Part shown: piece by piece, positions 33,101 through 37,470 of the stretch
Layout of the letters: each line of letters opens with the position of its first letter
Position numbering within the stretch: the first letter of the stretch is position 1
Assembly: GCA_917880885.1 (NCBI GenBank)
Contig: OU862913.1
Span: 42,193,460-42,257,459, forward strand
Source: Limnephilus marmoratus
Taxonomy: Eukaryota; Arthropoda; Insecta; Trichoptera; Limnephilidae
Length of the DNA: 64,000 bases
Reading direction: 5' to 3'
Notes under the pieces: model-generated
Database searches by the model: none
Told to the model about the DNA's origin: nothing
Seen by the model: only the letters and a program-made list of their open reading frames with translations
Translations under genes and position numbers: made by a program

Positions 33101-35689
33101 TATAAATTGTAAAATATGGGAAAAAAAAAGGAATTAAAAAAAAATCCTTCGAATTTTGCAACACGTGGTGTGCAACTCGAATTTGAAGTTTATCTCGAAA
33201 CTGGTTTTAATTTAAGAATCAATCTGTATTGACCAGAACATTAATATATATCTGTATTATAATAATAAAATATATAATATCTTCACATTACACCCTCACA
33301 TGACTTTCCTCCGAATTTTTGCAGCAAAAATGCCACTAGAATTTTATACTCTACTCGGAACTAAAGAACGGTTTTTTCGTAATTTTACAGCAAATGAAAC
33401 CGCAACTGAAATTTAAAACGTGTATTTGGAACATTAATTACATAACACCGAACTTACAACATATGGTTTATTAACTTCACATTGTAATTTATGTACTTAT
33501 AATATAATATAGCATTAAAAAATATTGACTTATTTGTTTAGAAGAATTTTAATTTTCAATGTTCATTTGTTACTAATATTTTTAATTTTTTTTTCGACTG
33601 GTTTCGACACGTCCGGTCCATGTCATTCACGAGCAAACTTAAAACTAACTTAATAATGTTATAGAAGTACAAAAAATAATTAGGCGGGGGTTGTGGGAGG
33701 GGGGATTTTGGTGGAGGGGGAGAACGGTGGGAGGAGTCAACATTACATGGAAACATCGTAAGTAGAAGTAATTTACGTGGTGCTGTTATTTTATTAACTA
33801 AATTAATTATTGATTTAATTATTTTGTTAATTTCTAAAGTTTCTAAAGCGCACAAATTAAAATATGAATTTACATTGCCATGTTTAAACGTAGTTTTTTC
33901 TTTTTTGAAGTTATGGCCTGTCTCTATTTGATGGTTAGCAAACTTGGAGATGTTATTATTTCGTAAACAAAGTTCATGTTCCCTGATTCTAGTTTTAAAA
34001 TTTCTAGTAGCCATCCCTACGTACTGTGCATCACAATCGTTACAATCTACAGTGTACATCCCGTTTTTTTTTTCAAATTTATTAGAAACATCCTTGTTAT
34101 TAATCATTTTTTTTTATTTTAGAATTAGTATAGAAAGCTGGAGAAATATGATTACGTAATATGCGGGATATTTTAAAAGTAAAGGCCCAAGTAATTCAAA
34201 AAATTTAAAAATGTACACTACTCTTCCAGACGCAAGCTTGTGCTTCCATGGAAGAGTGGTATTAAGAAATTTAAACATGAACATGTACGCAAATTATTAA
34301 AGGTGCGAGTCCCCACTTTTAATTATTAATGCACCCAGTACACGAAAATAGTTTTCCTCCGATCTTTGCAGCACACAGTTTGCAATTTTCATATCTTGCA
34401 CTTGGAACGCGAAAACAGTTTCCTTAGAAATGGGTCCGCAGACGAATCTGCAAGTGAATTTTTATCGTTTCACTCTGAACAAAAAACTTTTTATTTAAGT
34501 ATGCAAAGCTTAAATTACGGTTTCATGCATGCAAATAATTTTGCTCAGAATTTTACAACATGTTTTACTTTAAAACTCGGAACTTTCGAACAGTTTCAAA
34601 ATTCATCCGGCATTCGGAAAACAAAACTGGTTTAAACTTAAAAATGGATGTGCGTTTCCTCAGGTTCAAAACTACACCCCAAACTCGAAAATGGTTCAAC
34701 TCTGATTATTGCGACACATAGCACGCAATTAAATTTTATAACTGCACTTGGAACCCGAGAATGGTTTCCTTCGAAATGCGTCAGCATACGGATTTTTTTT
34801 TAAATTTCTGAACACAAGACTAGTTTTAACTTAATAATGAATCTGCGTACGAGTCCACCAGTCCACCAGCTTAAATTAAAATGATACTTCTTTTTTTTAA
34901 AATTGAACAAGAAACACGAAGAAGATTTCAAAATGTTCTATGGACGTTCGCATGCTTACAGCCTTCGACAAAGGTTTGCCTTTGCTTTACATAAAAATTA
35001 CTATGAATTTTGTATAATTAATTTTGTATTCTTTGAACTTATTTAAAAATACATCTATCATACCATGAAAGAAAACCATTGTCGCATTTTAAATTAGTTC
35101 TTTTGCGATTCTTTACGGTTTCTGGTTCTTTAACGGATTCTCACTTACCAAAATTACTCGCGGACCGCAGGCGCAGGTTCTCCACCAGAAATAAAAAATC
35201 ATAATTTTGCACATCATATTTTCATATTAGTTTTGTGAAGTGTAATAAGTTTTTTTTTTTAATAATTGATTTTCAAAAAATACTGCTGATTTTAATTTAG
35301 CAAACAGTCAAAATGACGGGTTTTGGTTTAAAAAACTAGCGTTAGTAAATGTCGGGCAGCATTGTTTTTTGTAAAAATTAAAAAAAAATTCTCTTAATAA
35401 AACTTTATTTATTGGAACTAAATTATATTACTAAGTTATTTATCAAACTGCATCTAGGTACCCATGAAAATTTGTTTGTTATGTTAAATTTGTGGAACTC
35501 CATTTTAATGTGAATATTTTTCTTTTAAATATTCAGTAATAGTTTATAAGAAGTAAATTAAATAAAAACAGTTTATTTGTGAACAAGTTCTGTTTATAAA
35601 GTATGGAAAATATTCTTACCTTGCCGCTGGGATCCTGCGAAATTTGTGATCAGCAACACCGTAAGCACAATTTCTAGGAAATATTGCAT
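3053..35689 (-). CDS. Gene 1: secreted three-CLIP serine protease homologue (12 exons; last exon off the left edge)
   Basis: I assembled this gene by eye from minus-strand exons with GT donors, AG acceptors and matching phases: 35689-35620, 29312-29209, 23764-23656, 23575-23472, 22215-22155, 22075-21972, 21131-21077, 16782-16667, 15133-15024, 9876-9718, 7907-7799, 3184-3053. The joined 1,233 nt give 411 codons without a stop. Residues 1-20 are a signal peptide. CLIP domains lie at 27-71, 98-142 and 153-197, each six cysteines ending in CC. A linker follows, then a chymotrypsin-fold domain from about 226. His57 is kept (TAH, residue 272), the Asp102 position is Ser322 (YNSIALL), and the Cys42-Cys58 pair is missing, so it is very probably non-catalytic. 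Family knowledge: CLIP-domain homologues are haemolymph cofactors of prophenoloxidase or Toll cascades. The terminal exon should lie roughly 300 nt left of position 1, judging from gene 2. Introns are filled with transposons. Exact role unknown. Confidence 0.86.
3292..3735 (-). mobile_element. SINE A copy, reverse
   Basis: Near full-length copy: tail (TCACAGGAGGCCCTGAGGGG) at the left, the GGCGGCGGTTTCCATACCCG head at the right. It lies in the gene 1 intron between exons 12 and 11 and is shared with copy 2 at 56,925-57,345, so it predates the duplication. Confidence 0.8.
4005..4330 (-). mobile_element. SINE B copy, reverse
   Basis: Body with GTCTAGAGCCAGTGGGACTA and CACCAGGGCGATATACTG, ending in a decayed tRNA-like head (GGATTTGAACCCGCTACCTC, 4,260-4,330). 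Shared with copy 2 at 58,975-59,312, where a hAT-type element split it. Confidence 0.75.
4376..5152. mobile_element. Lepidopteran-type repeat with internal hairpin
   Basis: Starts AAACGACTTCAAAAAGGAGG and ends with the reverse complement of AACGACTTCAAAAA. The internal part (about 4,748-5,152) is a foldback with arms TTTTTGGAGTCGGTGTCAG and CTGACACCGACTCCAAAAA around a GC-rich loop. Copy 2 of the duplication lacks the element (empty site near 59,342). I recall this family from moth and butterfly sequences; that is memory, not a search. Confidence 0.75.
5250..5535 (+). mobile_element. Degenerate LINE C-terminal fragment, family D
   Basis: Related to 16,025-16,300 and 59,405-59,735. In the 59.4-kb copy the plus-strand reads VERMDGERSVRRIYK, resembling the GHVxRMxxxRxxKR region near the end of non-LTR retrotransposon ORF2. 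Stops and frameshifts present. Confidence 0.4.
5581..5994 (+). mobile_element. SINE B, full-length tRNA-derived SINE
   Basis: Head 5,581-5,653 is tRNA-like with an A box (TAGTTCAGTGG) and B box (GGTTCGAACCC); the anticodon loop CTCACAA suggests a tRNA-Val(CAC) origin. The body ends in A15. Flanking AATCTTTGTCG and AATCTTGTCG are target duplications. Copy 2 has the empty site near 59,790. Confidence 0.88.
6009..7744. mobile_element. Large foldback element with 15-bp repeat arrays at both ends
   Basis: Arms of about 600 bp (6,009-6,605 and 7,150-7,744) are inverted copies. The outer 170 bp of each arm is an array of variants of TTGATCCGGCGACA. The centre holds a SINE A piece (6,605-6,835, reverse) and a SINE B piece (6,895-7,090); each arm also carries a SINE B fragment (6,435-6,580; 7,185-7,345). 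GTTATC flanks both ends (6,003-6,008; 7,745-7,750) and occurs once in the empty site of copy 2. No transposase seen. Confidence 0.8.
7799..7907 (-). CDS. Gene 1 exon 11: PVCL block
   Basis: 109 nt, phase 2 in and phase 0 out, acceptor TTTTCAATTTCAG, donor GTTAGA. Encodes VKFTSRILPVCLHTGTPL and then SDSGFILTASISAS, matching the VxFTxxVxPVCLP region of trypsins; the usual GWG is not recognisable. It fills the phase gap between exons 10 and 12 exactly. The 3' part differs in gene 2. A foldback element ends about 55 bp from its donor. Confidence 0.8.
8217..8771. mobile_element. Foldback MITE with 5-bp target duplication
   Basis: Arms of about 180 bp start GGGGTGAAATGCAGATCCCG and are inverted at the right end (GCGGGATCTGCATTCCTCCC). 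Flanks are TTTCG on both sides; copy 2 is uninterrupted (TTTCGGTTGTGATTC near 60,246). It lies in the gene 1 intron between exons 11 and 10. Confidence 0.85.
9108..9482 (-). mobile_element. SINE B-related copy, reverse
   Basis: Body with CAACCGTCTGGAGTGAAACT, ending in a decayed tRNA-like head (GAATTCGAATCCGCGACCTC, to 9,482). Shared with copy 2 at 60,588-60,965. A further A-box-like segment (GGAGATAGCTCAGTTGCTAG) follows at 9,558. Confidence 0.7.
9718..9876 (-). CDS. Gene 1 exon 10: Asp102 region
   Basis: 159 nt, phase 2 in and phase 2 out, acceptor TTTGTTTCAG, donor GTAAGT. Ends with FIHPLYNGTYSKVYNSIALL and QLDRE, the block that normally reads NDIALL; the catalytic Asp is Ser322. The counterpart in gene 2 (61,140-61,316) is 18 nt longer and has Asn here. 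Confidence 0.87.
10031..10444 (+). mobile_element. SINE B, full-length
   Basis: Starts GACCTCCGTAGTCCAGTAAG with B box GGTTCGAACCC and ends in an A-rich tail. GACAAGA-type target duplications flank it. Absent from copy 2 (61,445), so inserted after the duplication, between gene 1 exons 10 and 9. Confidence 0.88.
11280..12185. repeat. Old foldback element shared by both duplication copies
   Basis: Inverted terminal segments: GCAATTCACACGCGGTAGAAG (11,275 on) and its reverse complement at 12,155; inner arms CAACGGTGCTAAAGAAGTTT and its inverse. Copy 2 has the same structure at 62,310-63,010. In copy 1 a SINE A piece interrupts it. Confidence 0.65.
11845..12057 (+). mobile_element. SINE A, 5'-truncated
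   Basis: From GGTTCATGGAATAAGGTTTG to the CCTCCTGAGTGGAGCACATG plus A-rich tail. Copy 2 (62,890) lacks it, so it is a post-duplication insertion. Confidence 0.85.
12954..14727 (+). mobile_element. Degenerate hAT transposon (ZMYM1-like transposase remnant)
   Basis: Terminal inverted repeats CAAGGCCGTAGCCAG; 8-bp flanks CATCCACG and CCATCCAG are close to a target duplication. Plus-strand pieces read VQRLNSAKCFSVF, then after a frameshift DETTDIS, and later CEIRWVKNHDGLIRFKEIYK. These match hAT-like transposases of the zinc finger MYM-type 1 group. Many stops; inactive. Sits in the gene 1 intron between exons 10 and 9. Confidence 0.85.
15024..15133 (-). CDS. Gene 1 exon 9: His57 region of the protease-like domain
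   Basis: 110 nt, phase 0 in and phase 2 out. Encodes SLVSDQWVLCTAHA, clearly the SLIS-W-VLTAAHC block of trypsins. His57 is kept (residue 272) but Cys58 is Ala and the CGG before SL is SGAPA, so the conserved Cys42-Cys58 bridge is lost. An RGD tripeptide lies at residues 249-251. Confidence 0.85.
15232..15455 (-). mobile_element. SINE B fragment, reverse
   Basis: GAGTCCAAACTGCACCCAAT through TCACCAGGGCGATACTGAGA to the GGAACATGTCGCAAATA segment; lacks the tRNA-like head. Confidence 0.75.
15487..15900 (-). mobile_element. SINE A copy, reverse
   Basis: Tail ACTCCATCTCCACACAGGCG at left, body with TCTCCCGATCCGGCCCGCCA, head GGGCGGCGGTACCCACCCCA at right. Intronic in gene 1, about 350 bp from exon 9. 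Confidence 0.8.
16025..16300 (+). mobile_element. Degenerate LINE C-terminal fragment, family D
   Basis: TTGGGCATGTAGAGCGGATA and TAATAACACAAGATGAGTG-like segments parallel 5,250-5,535 and 59,405-59,735; too decayed for a confident frame. Confidence 0.4.
16310..16600 (+). mobile_element. SINE A copy
   Basis: Starts GTTGGATAACCAACACCTCC, includes GCAGGGGTGCCCGTGTTCAC and ends in AAGACCCTCCACACTGCATT. It lies 67 bp downstream (in transcription) of gene 1 exon 8. Confidence 0.78.
16667..16782 (-). CDS. Gene 1 exon 8: linker and start of protease-like domain
   Basis: 116 nt, phase 1 in and phase 0 out, acceptor CCTCTACAG, donor GTGAGT. Residues 203-241 begin with DC, contain KTRGDIC, and then NK|VYHRTP, which aligns with the R|IVGG activation site of active proteases. 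The basic residue is Lys225 and the two glycines are replaced by His-Arg. TTAAEAPYY matches the TTAxEFPY segment usual after IVGG. Confidence 0.78.
16955..18285 (-). mobile_element. 5'-truncated non-LTR retrotransposon (LINE C)
   Basis: The minus strand encodes VDDTVLLCQAA (a changed YADDT reverse-transcriptase motif) at about 18,265, in frame with a 272-codon open stretch (18,201-17,383). It has KYLGVIIDTHLRWTEHI and YGILAWGSAT, the thumb region typical of CR1/jockey-type ORF2. A 3' UTR and a (TAAA)n tail (16,955-16,980) follow. A second copy of the 3' part is at 40,475-41,205. Intronic in gene 1. Confidence 0.88.
18286..18872. other. No gene seen
   Basis: AT-rich intronic sequence between LINE C and the 18.9-kb tandem array. 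I found no open frame, repeat hallmark or tRNA-like structure. Confidence 0.5.
18874..19205 (+). repeat. Tandem repeat of about 117-127 bp, nearly three units
   Basis: Units begin AAACA(G/A)GATATA at 18,874, 18,991 and 19,118 and contain GGTTTGTCTAACG(T/G)G. The last unit is incomplete. Confidence 0.85.
19640..19915 (-). mobile_element. LINE C-terminal fragment, RTE-like
   Basis: The minus strand reads KISYLGHILRGEKYHLL, then GKIEGRRGPGRRQMSWLRNI and REWTGI, a well-known ORF2 end of insect non-LTR retrotransposons. About 90 codons open; both ends truncated. Confidence 0.8.
20087..20781. repeat. Direct 280-bp duplication carrying a tRNA-like sequence
   Basis: GGGTAACAATTATTATAAGC through GTAAGTGTTAAATCCCT occurs at 20,087-20,367 and 20,500-20,781 with almost no differences. 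Each copy holds a minus-strand tRNA-like sequence: GCCGCCATAGCTCAGTGGTC at the 5' end and GGTTCAAGTCCCGTTGGCG at the 3' end, with anticodon loop CCGGCAA. U33 is C and the repeat context argues for a SINE. Confidence 0.8.
21077..21131 (-). CDS. Gene 1 exon 7: second half of CLIP domain 3
   Basis: 55 nt, phase 0 in and phase 1 out. Encodes ICALDGSVPVVCC and EGVVEG, completing CLIP 3. The next firm exon is 4.3 kb away. A 9-nt AG...GT bounded segment at 21,023-21,031 would keep phase 1 and could be a microexon, but this is unproven. Confidence 0.84.
21212..21583 (-). mobile_element. SINE B copy, reverse
   Basis: CAAGAGTCTCAGCTGCTCCC at the left; tRNA-like head at the right (GGATTCGATCCCACGACCTT, ending GGACTACGCCGGCCGTC). 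Intron 6 of gene 1, 80 bp from exon 7. Confidence 0.82.
21972..22075 (-). CDS. Gene 1 exon 6: first half of CLIP domain 3
   Basis: 104 nt, phase 1 in and phase 0 out. Encodes residues 150-184: GDKC, then GKC and SKC, and the helix segment AVEAALKGM. Near-identical exon architecture to exon 4 suggests that CLIP 2 and CLIP 3 come from an intragenic exon-pair duplication. Confidence 0.86.
22155..22215 (-). CDS. Gene 1 exon 5: second half of CLIP domain 2
   Basis: 61 nt, phase 0 in and phase 1 out. Encodes VCALDGNVQIVCCP and a short tail LETLVE, completing CLIP 2 (residues 98-142). A 79-bp intron leads to exon 6. Confidence 0.86.
22640..23000 (-). mobile_element. Possible mariner-like transposase remnant
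   Basis: The minus strand reads KDIIFLMHDHASHKHGQTM and, a little later, DPPLTRPGIGN. These resemble the LLHDNARPH and HPPYSPDLAP blocks of mariner-type transposases. Frame decayed; no inverted repeats identified. Confidence 0.45.
23472..23575 (-). CDS. Gene 1 exon 4: first half of CLIP domain 2
   Basis: 104 nt, phase 1 in and phase 0 out, acceptor TTTGAAG, donor GTAATG. Encodes residues 95-129: DDNC, then GVC and GNC, and a helix-like AMEAASKG segment before the domain-splitting intron. Closely similar to exon 6. Confidence 0.86.
23656..23764 (-). CDS. Gene 1 exon 3: second half of CLIP domain 1 plus linker
   Basis: 109 nt, phase 0 in and phase 1 out. It encodes VCASPENSQIVCC, the end of CLIP 1, then a 24-residue polar tail (to residue 95) rich in Q, T and P with one extra cysteine. 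It is longer than the equivalent exons 5 and 7 (61 and 55 nt), so the linker to CLIP 2 is longer. An 80-bp intron separates it from exon 4. Confidence 0.85.
23965..24345. mobile_element. MITE with 38-bp terminal inverted repeats
   Basis: Left end GGGGTGTAACAGAACGTACC CGAGGGATTTTAACCA and the inverted right end frame a 300-bp interior; ATTATTTGGAGTAAAAAATG and TTATTACTCCAAATATGATC continue the symmetry inside. The right end is amplified into the array at 24,308-24,535. A half copy may lie near 25,760-25,820. Confidence 0.82.
24308..24535 (+). repeat. 38-bp tandem repeat, six units
   Basis: TTAAAATCCCTCGGGTACGT plus TCTGTTACACCCTGTATC repeated six times; only the last unit has changes (CGAGTAC, ACGACC). 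The unit is exactly the right terminal repeat of the adjacent MITE. Confidence 0.97.
24563..25980. other. Non-coding AT-rich stretch with a small hairpin
   Basis: 24,563-24,725 is an imperfect inverted repeat (TTGCTGTGTAATTATTAT against its inverse near 24,690), likely a decayed MITE. 25,740-25,830 resembles half of the 23,965 MITE. Nothing else recognised; part of the long gene 1 intron 2. Confidence 0.5.
25985..26325 (+). repeat. CTAGCTGACCC-type interspersed repeat
   Basis: Begins ACTAGCTGACCCAGCCACGC and ends near TTTTTATATATTTTATATAA. This start is common in insect non-LTR-derived repeats; ATCAAAATCGGTTAGGCACA in it is also typical. Confidence 0.6.
26690..27680 (+). mobile_element. Jockey-like LINE fragment (LINE A)
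   Basis: Plus-strand pieces read ALDISKALDRVWHRGLVNKL, INAGVPQGSVLSPTLF and CYADDSTVHDS, the reverse-transcriptase core including the YADD motif. After a deletion come LQSLEHRCRVGMLSLFYRY and LWNDLTASVFLPSYNMG. Stops and frameshifts make it inactive. The 3' end, CCTCCTGTGTGGAGTTAATG plus A tail, is shared with SINE A. A related reverse fragment lies at 45,690-46,215. Confidence 0.9.
27835..28880 (+). mobile_element. Decayed Tc1-like transposon
   Basis: Plus-strand fragments in shifting frames: LSKRAIVAQRESEL, IFGSDGIRFVRCHQVEDV, LSVMVWSCMIRDSFG and PGNNLDLNPNENIWS. These match the DDE core and the SPDLNPIENxW block of Tc1-type transposases. Several stops and frameshifts. Terminal inverted repeats not found. 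Confidence 0.8.
29209..29312 (-). CDS. Gene 1 exon 2: first half of CLIP domain 1
   Basis: 104 nt, phase 1 in and phase 0 out, acceptor TTACAG, donor GTGAAG. It encodes residues 24-58 with three CLIP cysteines (DLC...GVC...MRC). Length and phases equal exons 4 and 6, which encode the same half of CLIP 2 and CLIP 3. It sits alone between two large introns of 6.3 and 5.4 kb. Confidence 0.85.
29300..29415 (-). repeat. tRNA-like SINE head remnant
   Basis: GGAACCCACGACCTCTAGAT and CCCTCGACCACGGAGGCCGT resemble the SINE B head in reverse. It directly abuts the 5' side of gene 1 exon 2, so that exon's polypyrimidine context may be partly SINE-derived. Confidence 0.5.
29640..33145 (+). mobile_element. 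CR1/jockey-type LINE (LINE E), interrupted
   Basis: Frames read AENFNNFFTNL, LDNYRPISLVSNFSKIFEK, ENQYGF-like SQNQYGFRNK, VPQGTVLGQ, YADDTVIIV and YGIIGWGGALDAF, covering most of the reverse transcriptase with multiple frameshifts. The element is split by a Penelope insertion at 31,342-32,586 and resumes with GTRTFNSLPKHIQVATKFP, ending in an A-rich tail. It fills intron 1 of gene 1. Another fragment of its C-terminus lies at 42,060-42,405. Confidence 0.88.
31342..32586 (+). mobile_element. Penelope-like element with GIY-YIG endonuclease, 14-bp target duplication
   Basis: Flanked by CATTTTCGACAGAT on both sides (31,328-31,341 and 32,587-32,600). The plus-strand frame 31,635-32,324 carries YRKPTHTNRYLHADSHHHP of the reverse transcriptase. 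After it comes the GIY-YIG endonuclease: AYKLSCSGCDKVYVGQTERT, SKRISEHF and EHLIETGH. The left 290 bp is an inverted copy of the 3' part (the same endonuclease end read on the minus strand), a typical Penelope structure. 5'-truncated, so probably inactive. Confidence 0.92.
33150..34870 (+). repeat. Diverged tandem-like repeats
   Basis: Blocks with (T)TTCCTCCGAATTTTGCAGCA, GCAATT...ATTTTATAACT and CTTGGAACxCGAGAATGGTT recur at 33,150, 33,305, 34,355, 34,550 and 34,730, spaced about 80-190 bp. A Penelope fragment (33,545-34,110) interrupts them. Confidence 0.5.
33545..34110 (-). mobile_element. Second Penelope-like element fragment
   Basis: The minus-strand frame from 34,107 reads NGMYTVDCNDCDAQYVGMAT and RNFKTRIREHE, then NHQIETGH, the GIY-YIG endonuclease of a different Penelope lineage. 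The 3' end has GTGTCGAAACCAGTCG. Reverse transcriptase missing. Confidence 0.85.
34871..35619. other. Intron 1 proximal part, no element recognised
   Basis: AT-rich sequence downstream of exon 1 without open frames or repeat hallmarks that I can name. Confidence 0.5.
35620..35689 (-). CDS. Gene 1 exon 1: start codon and signal peptide
   Basis: ATG at 35689-35687 opens a 70-nt coding exon reading MQYFLEIVLTVLLITNFAGS and then QRQ. It is a short N-region, a hydrophobic core and an AGS-type cleavage region, so the product is secreted. The donor GTAAG follows at 35619, leaving phase 1. A TATA box lies about 110 nt upstream of the ATG, and no other ATG in this frame precedes it, which supports this start. 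Confidence 0.85.
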
Positions 35690-35794
35690 TTTGAAAATAG
35701 TTTAGCAACACCGAATTTATTTTAAAAAAGTTCAGTTAGTTGATACCTCTCCAAGAGTTAAGGATGCAGTGTGTTGCAATGAGCTCCAGTATCG

Positions 35795-35802
35795 TATTTA
35801 TA
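35795..35802 (-). promoter_or_regulatory. TATA box of gene 1
   Basis: TATAAATA on the minus strand, about 110 nt upstream of the ATG. Transcription would start near 35,765-35,775, leaving a 5' UTR of roughly 80 nt. An AGATAA (GATA-factor type) motif lies just upstream at about 35,831; I saw no clear NF-kappaB site. Confidence 0.6.
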
Positions 35803-35958
35803 TGAGTATGTTTGCACTTGGGTCACACAAAAGATAACAATTTGTCTCTCTCATTTGGAAATCATATGTGAATAACGTTAACGTTACCCTCTGGATGCTA
35901 GTTATTTTTTGCGAACAGAGAAATAATTTCCATTTTTGGGGAAGCTGTGTGGAGGGTC

Positions 35959-35992
35959 ATTTTAACGATTAATTATAATTAATCGTTAAAAT
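35959..35992. repeat. 34-nt perfect palindrome upstream of gene 1 promoter
   Basis: ATTTTAACGATTAATTA followed directly by its exact reverse complement. It lies about 160 bp upstream of the TATA box and next to a short SINE A tail remnant (35,905-35,958). Function unknown. Confidence 0.8.
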
Positions 35993-35999
35993 TAGCTAT

Positions 36000-36955
36000 G
36001 CTTAAGAGACAGCACTTAAAAAAATAAATGTCGACCAGTGTTATTGGTACTGGGATATGCATGATCCATCAACGAATATTGTTTTTAGTCGGGAAATATA
36101 AACCAAAGGCCATACAAAGAATGTATTACCAAACTGAATTTTCAAAACAAACTCGGGACAACATGTAACATTTTAAGAACAGCACAACAAAATTACGAAT
36201 TACGTTATATTCCACGATCTTATTTATTGAATAGGTGTACATAATAAAGTGAAAAGTTTAAAAACATATGGAAAATGACGATGGTATTTCCCAATCTTTT
36301 ACTGTTATTGTATAAACAATAATGTTATTTACAGGAAAAATGCTTGAGTATTCTACCTTTTATTGTGTTTTCATAAAACGAGCAAGTACTGGAAATAATA
36401 AGGGTTAAAAAAGAATTTCGGAAAAATAAAAATATATACTGATTCTACTTGTAAAAAGGCCCTCAACATAATTGTGATTCTTGGAAAAGTAAATAAACGG
36501 ACAGAAGTTCACTATTTCAGCATTCTCGGTCCATTGAAACCATTGGTCTTTTAAAAAGAGTTGCTCGAAATTTATTTAGTTTGGAGAAAACCTCCAAGGA
36601 AGAAAATATCTAAAAACTTGTGTCATCATTATCGGAACTCAAGGAAAACACAATAAGTGTTCTTCAAGGATCAGTATTGGGTAGCTTTTTATGTTAAATT
36701 AATTTTAATCACTTACTAACATATTAATTTTTACATGTTCAAATTATGACAAAAACAGAATCTATTCAAAAATATGGTAACGCAATAAAGCACCAATTAA
36801 AGATATATATTTTAAAAATGTCCTAAAGGTATGTCCTATAGCGCAATACATTGGTCCTAGGGCCTGGACCGACATAGCTTCTCCCACCCACGCTTCGCAT
36901 AACTCCACACGGCGACCAATCAATAAATTCAGATCCGTAACAGGAATATTATGTG
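36000..36955. other. Upstream region of gene 1, no gene seen
   Basis: AT-rich. Short segments near 36,500-36,690 (ATCGGAACTCAAGGAAAAC, GTTCTTCAAGGATCAGTATT GGG) could be a decayed reverse-transcriptase VLQGSVLG block, but no frame is kept. Confidence 0.4.
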
Positions 36956-36959
36956 ACTT

Positions 36960-37470
36960 CAAAATGCCTATAAAACATAAGGAAAAACATACCAGAATCG
37001 CGATAATGTATGGCTTCGAATTCCGAATGCCGGACTATGTACAATTGTACAACTCCTACTCTAGGCAACTTGAAACAGCAGAAATGCGAATGCTTAGATG
37101 GTCGGCAGGAGTGTCACTAAGAGATAAAATTAAAAGTTCACGCATTCGTGGTAACCTGGGTGTCACGGACATAAACAGTAAGCCGGAGGAACGACAGTTG
37201 AGATGGTATGGGCACGTAAGTCGGAGACTATCAGACCACACAGTGAAGCAGGCAATGTCTATGGAGCTTCATCGACAGTCATCCAGAGGAAGACCAAAGA
37301 ACTCCAGGATGACTCGATGCTCCAAAATACTTCAGAGAAACGGCCTGGATGAAGGCGATACTCAGAACCGAAGAAACTACAGCCTGAGAACGAGAATAGC
37401 CAACCCCAACAACAGCCTACCTCGGTAATGAGTTGGGACCGGAACGGCGTCAGGAAGAAGAACAGATAAT
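36960..37470 (+). mobile_element. LINE C-terminal fragment
   Basis: Open frame 36,964-37,428 reads ETAEMRMLRWSAGVSLRDKI, IRGNLGVTDI, ERQLRWYGHVSRR and RRNYSLRTRIANPN, the typical end of RTE-like ORF2 in insects. Followed by GAAGAAGAACAG and an AT-rich tail. Confidence 0.85.
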
